64,000 nucleotides of DNA from Halobacillus naozhouensis (lineage in GTDB: Bacteria > Bacillota > Bacilli > Bacillales > Halobacillaceae): assembly GCF_029714185.1 (NCBI RefSeq), contig NZ_CP121671.1, forward strand, positions 930,001 to 994,000, written 5' to 3'. This document shows, in pieces, positions 33,166-41,419 of the stretch. Both the position numbers and the translations under genes were made by a program. The notes under the pieces were generated by a model that worked only from the letters and a program-made list of their open reading frames with translations, made no database searches and had not been told where the DNA came from. Positions within the stretch are counted from its first letter, which is position 1. Every line of letters begins with the position of its first letter.

Positions 33166-34542
33166 ATGAGTGAGAAAACAAACATAATTGAACAATCGCT
33201 AAAAGCGCTGCTGGAAGATGAGGATTTCCTTCCTGATTTGAAAGCTCAAACGAGAGACCAAGCTTTCAAATCATTAGTGTCGATCCTCTCGACACCGAAC
33301 AAGATACATAAATCGTTCCTAAGGATTGCCTTAGAAAACGGAACCATCGTCCGCATCCCCTCATTTCGTATCCAGCACAACAATACACTAGGTCCCTATA
33401 AAGGAGGGATCCGCTTCCACCCATCTGTAAATGAAGAGGAAGTGTCCAACCTGGCCAAGCTTATGACACTGAAGAACGCGCTTCATGAGGTTCCTTTTGG
33501 CGGAAGCAAGGGTGGTGTCGTGATTAACCCGAAAGACTACACCCCGAAAGAATTGAATTTAATCTGTAAGAAATTTGTGCAATATAATAATGATATTCTC
33601 GGTCCTGATAAAGACATTCCTGCCCCTGATGTGGGCACGGGAGACCGTGAGATGGATTGGATGATGGCAGAGTATAAGAACACTCACCCAGGTGAACCTT
33701 ACAGAGGAAGCTTTACCGGTAAAAGCATTATTAACGGAGGGTCATTGGGACGCCGAGAAGCGACAGGAAAGGGTGTCTACTTTACCTTCCGTTACATGAT
33801 GCACAATTTTCTTAACGACAATAAACAATGGCTCAAGAAAACGGATAATATTTTTGCCAAAACGGCTTTAGATCATGCAGACCGTAAACTGACTATGGCT
33901 GTTCAAGGATTTGGAAACCTTGGATCTGTTGGTGCTCTTGAAGCCTACCAGTGTAATTACATGCAAAATCAGATTGTTGCAGTGAGTGATCATAATGTTA
34001 TGCTTTATAACTCAGATGGGCTTGATATTCCTGCGTTAAACAGCTATGCCAAAGAGCATGATGGGGAGCTGCCGACGACAGAGGAGGAACTCGCAGCCAG
34101 CGACATTAAAGCAACAGTCCAAAATCGGGATGACTTATTAGAGCTTGATGTCGATGTGCTCATGCTCGCTGCTCTGGAGGATCAAGTCCATGATCGCAAT
34201 ATGGACCAGATTAAAGCGCGAATTATTATCGAGGGGGCGAATGCTCCGATTACAGAAGAAGCGGATGAATATCTAAGTGACAAGGGTGTATTAATCGTGC
34301 CGGATATTCTAGCGAATGCCGGTGGTGTAATTGTTTCTTATCTAGAATGGATTCAAGGTCGTGAGACGCAATTCTATAAGGAAGAAGAAATTTACGACCT
34401 TCTTTTTGATAAAATGAAAACGACGATGGACACCATTCTGCCGCAGTTCTTTGGCGATCCGTTCGCACTAAGACAGAATTGTTATATTCATTCTGTTATG
34501 AAGCTTTCTACGGTAATGTTTCGACAAGGCAAACTGTATTAA
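33166..34542 (+). CDS. Glu/Leu/Phe/Val dehydrogenase family, probable glutamate dehydrogenase
   Basis: The 458-residue enzyme interconverts glutamate and 2-oxoglutarate or a related amino/keto acid pair. The active-site segment VPFGGSKGGVVINPKDYT carries the catalytic lysine region, PAPDVGTGDREMDWM the catalytic aspartate, and VQGFGNLGSVGA binds NAD(P). It is about 30 residues longer than B. subtilis RocG/GudB, in part through an extra stretch before the nucleotide-binding domain (about residues 215-240). ATG 33166 follows AAGGAGG by 10 nt. It is a single gene with its own terminator. Substrate preference cannot be fixed by eye. Confidence 0.85.
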   Translation: MSEKTNIIEQSLKALLEDEDFLPDLKAQTRDQAFKSLVSILSTPNKIHKSFLRIALENGTIVRIPSFRIQHNNTLGPYKGGIRFHPSVNEEEVSNLAKLMTLKNALHEVPFGGSKGGVVINPKDYTPKELNLICKKFVQYNNDILGPDKDIPAPDVGTGDREMDWMMAEYKNTHPGEPYRGSFTGKSIINGGSLGRREATGKGVYFTFRYMMHNFLNDNKQWLKKTDNIFAKTALDHADRKLTMAVQGFGNLGSVGALEAYQCNYMQNQIVAVSDHNVMLYNSDGLDIPALNSYAKEHDGELPTTEEELAASDIKATVQNRDDLLELDVDVLMLAALEDQVHDRNMDQIKARIIIEGANAPITEEADEYLSDKGVLIVPDILANAGGVIVSYLEWIQGRETQFYKEEEIYDLLFDKMKTTMDTILPQFFGDPFALRQNCYIHSVMKLSTVMFRQGKLY

Positions 34543-34551
34543 AATGGGCAC

Positions 34552-34594
34552 AAACCTCTTGGATTTCGAATATAGAAATTCAAGAGGTTTTTTA
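34552..34594 (+). terminator. Terminator of the glutamate dehydrogenase-like gene
   Basis: AAACCTCTTG (34552-34561) pairs with CAAGAGGTTT (34581-34590), with an inner GATTTC/GAAATT helix, followed by a T run. Confidence 0.9.
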
Positions 34595-34632
34595 TAAAAA
34601 AGTCTGCTTATACTAAGAAGCGAGCTCTATTG

Positions 34633-34661
34633 TTGACGAAGTATGGTTCACCTTGTATGAT
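34633..34661 (+). promoter_or_regulatory. Sigma-A promoter of the cystine transporter operon
   Basis: TTGACG (34633-34638) and TATGAT (34656-34661) are 17 nt apart, a strong match to the consensus. Confidence 0.8.
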
Positions 34662-34673
34662 CTTATAGGTAAC

Positions 34674-34698
34674 TAATCCGACTTTACTAATAGGGATT
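34674..34698 (+). promoter_or_regulatory. Candidate CymR operator
   Basis: Just after the -10 box, the segment starting TAATCC and ending ATAGGGATT fits the CymR-binding consensus as I recall it (TAAWNC, then spaced A and W positions, then ATMGGAATT): 15 of 17 defined positions agree. CymR represses cystine uptake genes in B. subtilis when cysteine is plentiful, which suits the transporter downstream. The consensus is from memory and was not checked. Confidence 0.6.
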
Positions 34699-34721
34699 GA
34701 ATATAAAGAGGAGGAAAACGA

Positions 34722-35537
34722 ATGAAGAAATTTGGCGCAATGATGATTATGTCCTTATTAATACTTATTCTAGCTGCTTGTGGATCAGGCGCGTCTGAGA
34801 ATAGTGGAGACGAAGCAGCAAGTGATCAATCTTTACTCGACCAAATTAAAGAAAAAGGGGTCCTGACGATAGGAACAGAAGGTACCTATGCCCCATATAC
34901 CTTTCATAATGATGAGGGCGAACTGACTGGATACGATGTTGAGGTGGCCCGTGAAATTGCGAAACGGATGGGCGTTGAAGCTGAATTTAAAGAAACAAAA
35001 TGGGATGCAATGTTTGCCGGGTTAAACAGTGATCGGTTTGATATGATCGCAAACCAGGTAGGAATTAAACCCGACCGTGAAGAGAAGTACAATTTTTCTA
35101 TTCCCTATACGTACACATCTGCTGTGCTTGTAACTAGTAAAAATAATGAAGAAATTAAAAGCTTTGAAGACCTGAAAGGCAAGACGTCAGCACAATCCCT
35201 GACAAGTAATTACTCAGCGATTGCTAAAAGCCATGGGGCTGAGATTGAAAGTGTAGAAGGATTTAACCCAGCCATGCAGCTGCTTGCTAATGGGCGCGTA
35301 GATGCAACAGTAAACGATCGTCTGTCGGTGCTTGATTATTTGAATGAACAAGGGGAAGGCGCACCAGTTCAAATCGTCGATAAAAAGGAAGAAGCCTCTG
35401 AAACGGCGATGATGTTCCGTGAAAATAATCCTGAGCTCGTAGAAGCTGTAAACAAAGCGTTGAAAAGTATGAAAGAGGACGGAACACTAACAGAAATCTC
35501 AAAAAAATGGTTTAACGAAGATGTTTCAGTTAAGTAG
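34722..35537 (+). CDS. tcyA: Amino acid (probably cystine) ABC transporter binding lipoprotein, TcyA-like
   Basis: The 271-residue lipoprotein has a signal peptide ending in LILILAACGSG and the SBP family 3 core: KGVLTIGTEGTYAPYTFHND, GYDVEVAREIAKRMG and KWDAMFAGLNSDRFD. Length and context (binding protein, permease, ATPase in that order) match tcyABC of B. subtilis, an L-cystine importer. AGGAGG precedes the ATG. The CymR-like operator upstream supports cystine as substrate; glutamine or another polar amino acid remains possible. Confidence 0.82.
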   Translation: MKKFGAMMIMSLLILILAACGSGASENSGDEAASDQSLLDQIKEKGVLTIGTEGTYAPYTFHNDEGELTGYDVEVAREIAKRMGVEAEFKETKWDAMFAGLNSDRFDMIANQVGIKPDREEKYNFSIPYTYTSAVLVTSKNNEEIKSFEDLKGKTSAQSLTSNYSAIAKSHGAEIESVEGFNPAMQLLANGRVDATVNDRLSVLDYLNEQGEGAPVQIVDKKEEASETAMMFRENNPELVEAVNKALKSMKEDGTLTEISKKWFNEDVSVK

Positions 35538-36222
35538 TGTACTGCTGAGCCCGGAATCAATTGAAATCCTTAAGAACTCCTTTCTGCCCTTGTTGAAAGG
35601 AGTTCTTGCTTACACGATTCCATTGTCCTTGCTCTCTTTTTTCATTGGGCTGATATTAGCCGTAACCACAGCAATTCTGCGGATATCGGGAATTAAAGTG
35701 TTAAGCGGAATTGCACGTGTTTACGTGTCCATTATCCGCGGAACCCCGCTTCTTGTGCAATTATTTATCGTGTTTTTCGGACTAGGCTCACTTGGTATTG
35801 AATTTTTGAAGTTTGATCCTTTTGTAGGTGCTTTAATCGCATTTTCCTTAAACACGGGGGCGTACGCATCTGAGACGATTCGTGCCTCTATTCTATCGAT
35901 CGATAAAGGACAATGGGAGGCTTCTTCTTCGATTGGAATGTCCAATTTCCAGTCCCTAAGGCGTGTCATCCTGCCACAAGCAACCCGTGTTTCGATTCCG
36001 CCGTTGTCCAACTCGTTCATCGGACTGGTTAAAGAGACATCACTTGCTTCGACGATTCTGGTAAGTGAGATGTTTAGAAAAGCGCAGGAAATTGTGGCCA
36101 CCACCTATGAGCCATTGCTCGTTTATATGGAGGCTGCCGTAATTTACTGGGTGATTTGTTTCATTCTGTCCCTTGTTCAAGATCAAATCGAAATTCGATT
36201 AAATCGTTATGTGAAAACGTAA
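35521..36222 (+). CDS. tcyB: Amino acid ABC transporter permease, TcyB-like
   Basis: The 233-residue membrane protein belongs to the HisM/GlnP class: VYVSIIRGTPLLVQLFIVFF is the signature, and the EAA-like loop ASSSIGMSNFQSLRRVILPQ contacts the ATPase. About five transmembrane helices are visible. Its start lies 17 bp inside the binding protein gene, so translation is coupled. It forms the channel of the probable cystine importer. Confidence 0.87.
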   Translation: MFQLSSVLLSPESIEILKNSFLPLLKGVLAYTIPLSLLSFFIGLILAVTTAILRISGIKVLSGIARVYVSIIRGTPLLVQLFIVFFGLGSLGIEFLKFDPFVGALIAFSLNTGAYASETIRASILSIDKGQWEASSSIGMSNFQSLRRVILPQATRVSIPPLSNSFIGLVKETSLASTILVSEMFRKAQEIVATTYEPLLVYMEAAVIYWVICFILSLVQDQIEIRLNRYVKT

Positions 36223-36234
36223 GGAGATTTATCT

Positions 36235-36972
36235 ATGCTAACCATGGACCATATTTATAAACAATTTGGGGACCTCGTTGTATTAAAGGACATTAGTCTC
36301 AATGTTGAGCAGGGAAAGGTGGTTGTCATTATTGGACCTTCGGGTTCTGGGAAAACCACGCTGCTGCGGTGCCTAAACGTTCTGGAACGACCTGAAAGCG
36401 GCTCCGTGACCATCGACCAGCAAACCTTGAACTTTACGAAGAAACTTACGAAAAAACAAATCCGTGATTTCCGCAAGCAGTCTGGCATGGTTTTTCAAAC
36501 GTACAATCTTTTCCCACACTTAAGTGTGATTCAGAACGTCATGGAAGGACCTGTGACCGTGCAGAAAGTGGATAAAAACAAGGCACGTGACAAGGCTGCG
36601 GAATTGCTGACAAAAGTAGGTCTTCAGGAAAAAATGTATGAATATCCCTACAAGCTTTCAGGTGGACAACAGCAGCGTGTCGGCATTGCCCGGGCGATGG
36701 CAATTGATCCGAAGGTCATGCTGTTTGACGAACCAACTTCAGCCCTTGACCCAGAGCTTGTCGGTGAAGTCTTAAGAGTTATGAAAGGACTTGCTAACGA
36801 AGGGAGAACAATGGTTGTCGTTACCCATGAAATGAAATTTGCCAAAGAAGTCGCCGATGAGGTGATCTTTATGGACGATGGAGTTATTGTTGAACGCGGC
36901 GCCCCTTCTGTTTTGTTTGAACATCCAAAGGAGCAGCGAACTCGACAGTTTCTCAATATGATCAATCAGTAG
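36235..36972 (+). CDS. tcyC: Amino acid ABC transporter ATPase, TcyC-like
   Basis: The 245-residue ATPase shows Walker A GPSGSGKTT, the signature LSGGQQQRVGIARA and Walker B VMLFDEPTSALDPE, typical of polar amino acid transporters. TAAGGAG precedes the ATG, 12 bp after the permease stop. A terminator begins at its stop codon, so the operon has three genes. Confidence 0.9.
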   Translation: MLTMDHIYKQFGDLVVLKDISLNVEQGKVVVIIGPSGSGKTTLLRCLNVLERPESGSVTIDQQTLNFTKKLTKKQIRDFRKQSGMVFQTYNLFPHLSVIQNVMEGPVTVQKVDKNKARDKAAELLTKVGLQEKMYEYPYKLSGGQQQRVGIARAMAIDPKVMLFDEPTSALDPELVGEVLRVMKGLANEGRTMVVVTHEMKFAKEVADEVIFMDDGVIVERGAPSVLFEHPKEQRTRQFLNMINQ

Positions 36973-37001
36973 AGGTGGCTAATTTGGCTGCCTCTTTTTT
37001 T
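36971..37001 (+). terminator. Terminator of the tcyABC-like operon
   Basis: AGAGGTGGC and GCTGCCTCT form an imperfect 9-bp stem around a short loop, directly overlapping the stop codon, followed by seven T residues. Confidence 0.88.
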
Positions 37002-37219
37002 ACCGTTGAAGTAAAGTTGCTTTCAGTCGATCCGGATCATAAATTAGAAAATAAGCTCATAAAAGGGAAAAAGGCGCTCATGAATTTAAAGAAACGCTTA
37101 CTTTTTACTCCTAAACGCTCACACTAGAATTGTTGGAGAGAGTTCGAATCGCTTTACCGCTTAGAGCCATTGACTTAAACTAAATGAAATAAGACATACA
37201 ACAAAAGAGGGATTGTACT

Positions 37220-38287
37220 TTGAAGCCTATACATAGCGATATTTTACAATTTAGAGGGACACATTATGATTTCGGCTATCAGCAAGGTGAGCAGTTGAAA
37301 GGCTCGTTGACGGTCAAAAACCGTGAGAAGCAATGGAAAGTAAGGAAACCGCGGTTTAGTGTGAAGGAAACGGAAGTCAGGGAGGCGATCAGTCGCTTTG
37401 CTCCAGGTCTCTGGGATGAGCTATTGGGTCTGAGTGATGCTTTAGAATGGCCGATGGAGCGGGTGATGATGGAATTCGGTGGTTACCGGGTTGATTATAA
37501 GCGCTCTGGCTGCTCCATTATGACAGGGGACGGGTATATGATCCGAAACTATGATTATATGCCAAAAACCTACGAAGGCCGCTATAGTTTCTTTCAACCG
37601 ACAGACACAGGCTATGCTATTGCTGGTCCCACTCAGCGCATTACCGGACGAATGGATGGGATGAATGAAAAAGGACTGACGCTCGGTTACAATTTCATGC
37701 ACCGAAAAAAGCCCGGAGATGGATTTATCTGCTGTGCGATTGGCAGGCTCGTGCTAGAATCTTGTGCGACGGTCGAGGAAGCTGTAGCCATGCTTCAGGA
37801 AATTCCCCATCGTCATTCGTTCAGCTACACTGTTTTTGGCAAAAGTGATCAAACCTATGTTATTGAAGCTTCTCCTCGGGGAGTGGAGGTTCGTCAAGCC
37901 AACGTCTGTACGAATCATTTTGAAATCCTGACAAAAGAAAATCGTAACCATCTTGCCGATTCCATGAGGCGGATGGAATCGATAAATAGCCAGCGTGGTC
38001 AGCTTGCTGGGGCCTATGATGCATTTCGATTGATGAATGATACCGATAAAGGAGTCTTTTCGAAGCAATACAGGAATTGGGCGGGAACCATTCATACATC
38101 TGGTTATTTGCCAAAAGAAATGAAAACGTGGTTTGCGCTTGGAGGAGACACCGAGCCTGTTGAGCTTGACTTTGGCAAGTGGCTCAATGGGGAAGCCCTT
38201 GAATTGGATCGGATCCATGGGGAAGTGGATACGGATATTCCGTTTGTTCATATCGATGAGGGGGCGTATTGGACAGGAAGAAAATAA
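37220..38287 (+). CDS. C45-family autoproteolytic acyltransferase/hydrolase-like protein, second copy
   Basis: The 355-residue protein is another member of the peptidase C45 (acyl-coenzyme A:6-aminopenicillanic acid acyltransferase-like) group. The predicted nucleophile is C98 in KRSGCSIM, followed by GDGYMIRNYDYMP, where the conserved NxD motif lies; DGMNEKGLTLGYNFM also fits. The start is TTG 37220 with AAGAGGG upstream. It is a single gene with its own terminator. It is only distantly similar to the protein at 12703, so the two are not a recent duplication. The substrate is unknown. Confidence 0.78.
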   Translation: MKPIHSDILQFRGTHYDFGYQQGEQLKGSLTVKNREKQWKVRKPRFSVKETEVREAISRFAPGLWDELLGLSDALEWPMERVMMEFGGYRVDYKRSGCSIMTGDGYMIRNYDYMPKTYEGRYSFFQPTDTGYAIAGPTQRITGRMDGMNEKGLTLGYNFMHRKKPGDGFICCAIGRLVLESCATVEEAVAMLQEIPHRHSFSYTVFGKSDQTYVIEASPRGVEVRQANVCTNHFEILTKENRNHLADSMRRMESINSQRGQLAGAYDAFRLMNDTDKGVFSKQYRNWAGTIHTSGYLPKEMKTWFALGGDTEPVELDFGKWLNGEALELDRIHGEVDTDIPFVHIDEGAYWTGRK

Positions 38288-38316
38288 CCAAGTCACTTTT
38301 AGTGAAAAGAAGGAAG

Positions 38317-38345
38317 CACGTTCACAGCCAGTGAACGTGTTTTTC
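38317..38345 (+). terminator. Terminator after the second C45 gene
   Basis: CACGTTCAC (38317-38325) and GTGAACGTG (38331-38339) form a perfect 9-bp stem with a 5-base loop followed by TTTTT. It may also stop transcription from the convergent FMN reductase gene. Confidence 0.9.
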
Positions 38346-38409
38346 CTTTTTTTAAAAAAAGTGATTACAGAGCCCTCCTTCACCTCGGCCGGAACTACAA
38401 GATCGTTGC

Positions 38410-38955
38410 TTATAATGTTAGGGGGACCTGCTTCTGAATAATTTGAAGAAAATAACCGAGCTGTTTCTGCAAGCGTTGGTCACAGTCCTCATCGGTAATT
38501 GGACGGGAAGGTTTAGACTTATCAATCTGATCATCCAGTAAATAAACACCTTTAAGATTTTGTCCCTTTAACGTAGCCAGCAAAGGTTTAAGCGCGTATT
38601 CAATGGCGAGTAAATGAGATTTACTGCCGCCGCTCATAATGGGAAGAACGGGCGTATCCTTTAAGACATCCTGTGGCAATAGATCGATGAGGGCTTTAAG
38701 GATTCCAGAGTAGGACGCTTTATATACGGGTGAAGCAACGATGACACCTTTTGCTTGTTGGATCGTTTCCGCAATTTCCCCAATTGCCTCACTATCGAAA
38801 CGGGCATAAAATAAATCCTCAGGCGAAACACTACGAACTGAAATTTTCGTTGTAGATAACCCTTCCTCAACTACCAATTGATTTAAGTAATCTAAAACCT
38901 TTTCTGATCTAGACTGCTCCGAGGGGCTGCCTGACAATAATACGATTTCGCTCAT
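38410..38955 (-). CDS. NADPH-dependent FMN reductase (SsuE/NQO-like flavodoxin fold)
   Basis: The 181-residue flavoprotein starts with IVLLSGSPSEQSRSEKVL, the FMN-binding loop, and contains IVASPVYKASYSGILKALID and LPIMSGGSKSHLLAIEYAL, hallmarks of the SsuE group, which supplies reduced FMN to sulfonate monooxygenases. No monooxygenase is adjacent. It is preceded by a SAM riboswitch with terminator, so it should be expressed when methionine/SAM is low, consistent with a role in obtaining sulfur. AAGGAAG precedes the ATG. Confidence 0.87.
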   Translation of the reverse strand: MSEIVLLSGSPSEQSRSEKVLDYLNQLVVEEGLSTTKISVRSVSPEDLFYARFDSEAIGEIAETIQQAKGVIVASPVYKASYSGILKALIDLLPQDVLKDTPVLPIMSGGSKSHLLAIEYALKPLLATLKGQNLKGVYLLDDQIDKSKPSRPITDEDCDQRLQKQLGYFLQIIQKQVPLTL

Positions 38956-39024
38956 ATGACAACTTCCTTTCTATTAAATCATAATGTGCTGCTTTCATTC
39001 ATAGGAAAATATCCATACACATAT

Positions 39025-39060
39025 AAAAACCCTCTTTTCTTGTAATGAGAAAAGAGGGTT
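39025..39060 (-). terminator. Expression-platform terminator of the minus-strand SAM riboswitch
   Basis: AACCCTCTTTTCT (39028-39040) and AGAAAAGAGGGTT (39048-39060) form a perfect 13-bp stem; on the minus strand TTTTTATATG follows. It lies between the aptamer and the FMN reductase gene. Confidence 0.93.
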
Positions 39061-39071
39061 TAACGGTTCAT

Positions 39072-39186
39072 TCCGCTCTTATCTCCCAAGAATTAAATCT
39101 TGCTGGACGGAGCACCTTCCTGACAGCAGTCAGAGGTTGCTGAAGCTTCGCAGGGCCAGATCCCTCAGCTTCTCTGGATAAGAATT
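39072..39186 (-). ncRNA. SAM-I riboswitch (S box) upstream of the FMN reductase gene
   Basis: On the minus strand the S-box order is clear: CTTATCCAGAG, GCTGAGGGATCTGGCCCTGC, GAAGCTTCAGCAACC, then AAGGTGCT, AATTC and GGGAGATAAGAG closing helix P1. A strong terminator follows. High SAM should favour the terminator. Confidence 0.95.
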
Positions 39187-39308
39187 TTTAATTTGAGTCT
39201 AATCGTAATATGAACTCACTGTTATTGTCAATGAATAATCAGAAAAAAGATTAAAATCAGAAACTTATGTGACTTATTACAGGTATCGTAAAAGGTTCTA
39301 AATAATCA

Positions 39309-39337
39309 TTGAATTCTGAAAAGTCACCTAGTAAACT
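39309..39337 (+). promoter_or_regulatory. Candidate promoter of the GntR-family gene
   Basis: TTGAAT (39309-39314) and TAAACT (39332-39337) are 17 nt apart (4 of 6 matches each). A palindrome, TGGACCATCCA (39342-39352), follows immediately and may be an autoregulatory operator. Confidence 0.45.
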
Positions 39338-39341
39338 AAAC

Positions 39342-39352
39342 TGGACCATCCA
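39342..39352. promoter_or_regulatory. Palindrome, candidate GntR operator
   Basis: TGGACCATCCA reads TGGA-CCA-TCCA, a perfect palindrome with a 3-base centre just downstream of the putative -10 box. FadR-type regulators usually bind short palindromes of this size near their own promoters. Confidence 0.4.
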
Positions 39353-39389
39353 CTTACCCTGTCCAATAATTTATGAAAGGGTCGAGAAA

Positions 39390-40085
39390 ATGAACGGATC
39401 TCCCGTTAGAAAAAAACGTGTCTATCACATGATCGTAGAACAAATCAAAAATTGTATTAAAAGGGGGGAAGTTTTACCTGGGGAGAAAATGCCTTCAGAG
39501 AGAACGCTGGCTTCCAGATTGTCTGTATCGAGGACCTCTGTGAAAGAGGCATACAGTGTGCTGGAGTCGTCCGGTATCGTTGAAATCAGGCAAGGAAGTG
39601 GTGTTTATCTTTTAATAAATAACGTGGAAGATATTATGAATAAGCTCCAAGCCCTTATTCGTGGACAGTCGGCTAACATGATTGATCTTATGGAATTGCG
39701 ACAGGCCTTAGAAGTGGATATTGCTTATTACGCAGCTTATAGGAGGGGGCAGCAGGATATTGTGAAGTTAGAACAATCCTATCTCCAGCTGGAACAAGCC
39801 GTGTTTACTAATAGGTTGGCTGCTGAAGAAGACTTGGCTTTTCACATGAACATTGCTAAGGTTGCAAGAAATTATTTACTGGCTCAAGTTATGAACATGG
39901 TCTCAGACCAGGTATTAATTGGACTGGAAGACAGTCGGGCCCGTTCATTGGATGTGCCGGGGCAAAGTGAACAAATCTTACAGGAGCACCGGGCCATCTA
40001 TCAATCGATCAAAGACGGTCACCCCAGTTCTGCCAGTGCAGCGATGAGAAAACATCTTGAAAATGTTAAACAACGGTATTTATAA
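39390..40085 (+). CDS. GntR-family (FadR subfamily) transcriptional regulator
   Basis: The 231-residue regulator has an N-terminal winged helix (KKRVYHMIVEQIKNCIKRGE, LPGEKMPSERTLASRLSVSR, and IVEIRQGSGVYLL) and an all-helical FCD ligand domain with the metal/ligand motif ELRQALEVDIAYYA and EHRAIYQSIKDG. ATG 39390 has AAAGG 9 nt upstream and a promoter further up; the longer reading frame from 39309 would begin in the -35 box. It is followed by an Nramp-like transporter and an L-2-hydroxyglutarate oxidase, so it likely senses a hydroxy acid and controls them. Confidence 0.88.
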   Translation: MNGSPVRKKRVYHMIVEQIKNCIKRGEVLPGEKMPSERTLASRLSVSRTSVKEAYSVLESSGIVEIRQGSGVYLLINNVEDIMNKLQALIRGQSANMIDLMELRQALEVDIAYYAAYRRGQQDIVKLEQSYLQLEQAVFTNRLAAEEDLAFHMNIAKVARNYLLAQVMNMVSDQVLIGLEDSRARSLDVPGQSEQILQEHRAIYQSIKDGHPSSASAAMRKHLENVKQRYL

Positions 40086-40095
40086 TATTCTTTTT

Positions 40096-40109
40096 TGAAA
40101 ACGATTACA
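40096..40109 (+). promoter_or_regulatory. Catabolite-responsive element (cre) for CcpA
   Basis: TGAAAACGATTACA matches the cre consensus TGWAANCGNTNWCA at every defined position. It lies between the regulator gene and the Nramp-like gene, 15 bp before the latter, where bound CcpA would act as a roadblock or cover a promoter. Confidence 0.85.
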
Positions 40110-40123
40110 ATGGAGGGATGGTT

Positions 40124-41401
40124 GTGAGTTCAGAAGCACATTCTCATGAGAAAATGCATACAGAGATTCCAAAAGCTCCCACGACGATCGGGGGAAAGTT
40201 AAAAACAGTAGGACCAGGGATTGTTACGGCTGCTACAGGCGTAGGTACTGGTGACCTGGTCGCAGCACTTGTCGCTGGCGTTTCATTCGGGACCACCTTG
40301 ATTTGGGCGATTATCGTCGGTGCAATTCTTAAATTCTTTTTAACAGAAGGAATGGGACGCTGGCAATTGGCAACAGGAAAGACCATTTTAGAAGGCTGGC
40401 GTTCGATGGGAAAATGGGCAACAGGTTACTTTGGCGTTTATTCTATTCTCTGGGGGTTCAGTTATGGGGCGGCAGCCATGACGACTTCTGCGCTGATGAT
40501 GGTCACTATGTTTCCCATCATGCCTTTGTGGGCATGGGCCATGATTCATGGTATTGCCGGGCTTTTAATTGTTTTGACAGGCCGTTACGATATATTTGAA
40601 CGAGTGATGACTGTATTGGTAGGGGTCATGTTTGTAACGGTCGTGGGATCAGCGATCATGATCGCGCCAGACCTTGGAAATATATTAAGTGGAACGATTC
40701 CGCGTTTCGACAGTGGATCCTTCTTACTTGTACTGGGCTTGCTCGGCGGTGTGGGCGGTACCATTACGATGGCTGCATATGGTTATTGGATTCGCGAGAA
40801 AAATTGGCAAGGAAAATCGTGGATTTCGATGATGAGAATTGATACGTCCGTTGCTTATATCATTACAGCCATTTTTACAACATCACTGCTCGTGATCGGT
40901 GCTGAATTTTTATACGGAACGGGGGTTGAAATCAACGGAGAGGAAGGGCTTGTAACGTTAGGCTCAATCTTTAGTTCTGAGTTTGGAAATGTCGCCCGCT
41001 GGTTGTTTTTAATTGGTGCTTGGTCGGCTGCCTTTTCATCCTTACTGGGTGTTTGGAACGGGGTTCCTTATTTGTTCGCCGATTTCATGAGACTTGTCCG
41101 TAAACGGAACATGGACACGCCAGTGTCAGAAAAAGAACCCGCTTACCGCTTCTACTTACTATGGCTGACATTCCCGCCAATGCTTTTGCTATTCTTTGAT
41201 AAACCGGTAGGAATTGTTATTGCTTATGGAGCCTTAGGGGCTTTGTTTATGCCATTCTTAGCTATTTCATTGTTGACATTGTTAAATTCCAAACGAGTGG
41301 AAGAGGTCTATCAGAATGGCTGGATCACAAATGCTGTATTAGTCGGGAGCTTGTTGTTGTTTGGGTATTTAGGTGTTGTGGAACTTATTAATTTGTTTTA
41401 G
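40124..41401 (+). CDS. Nramp-related transporter lacking the canonical metal-binding motif
   Basis: The 426-residue membrane protein has about eleven hydrophobic segments and the Nramp fold opening GPGIVTAATGVGTGDLVAAL. Where Mn/Fe-type Nramps have DPGN in TM1, this protein has GTGD, and the TM6 MPH motif is replaced by MAAY. Manganese uptake is therefore doubtful. The start is GTG 40124, since GGAGGG at 40112-40117 is directly followed by the ATG at 40118. It is preceded by a cre box and a GntR-family gene, and followed 18 bp later by L-2-hydroxyglutarate oxidase, which suggests an organic hydroxy acid as the cargo, or a metal needed elsewhere; this is inference. Confidence 0.8.
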   Translation: MSSEAHSHEKMHTEIPKAPTTIGGKLKTVGPGIVTAATGVGTGDLVAALVAGVSFGTTLIWAIIVGAILKFFLTEGMGRWQLATGKTILEGWRSMGKWATGYFGVYSILWGFSYGAAAMTTSALMMVTMFPIMPLWAWAMIHGIAGLLIVLTGRYDIFERVMTVLVGVMFVTVVGSAIMIAPDLGNILSGTIPRFDSGSFLLVLGLLGGVGGTITMAAYGYWIREKNWQGKSWISMMRIDTSVAYIITAIFTTSLLVIGAEFLYGTGVEINGEEGLVTLGSIFSSEFGNVARWLFLIGAWSAAFSSLLGVWNGVPYLFADFMRLVRKRNMDTPVSEKEPAYRFYLLWLTFPPMLLLFFDKPVGIVIAYGALGALFMPFLAISLLTLLNSKRVEEVYQNGWITNAVLVGSLLLFGYLGVVELINLF

Positions 41402-41419
41402 TAAAGGAGAAGCAGATAA

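Noticed and set aside
37110..37158. A short frame of 15 codons (MNLKKRLLFTPKRSH) upstream of the second C45 gene
   Set aside because: Too short and without a convincing ribosome binding site; it only superficially resembles a ribosomal L34 peptide.
37754..38383. A 209-codon minus-strand frame inside the second C45 gene
   Set aside because: It covers the terminator at 38317-38345 and the conserved coding sequence in antisense; no sign of translation.
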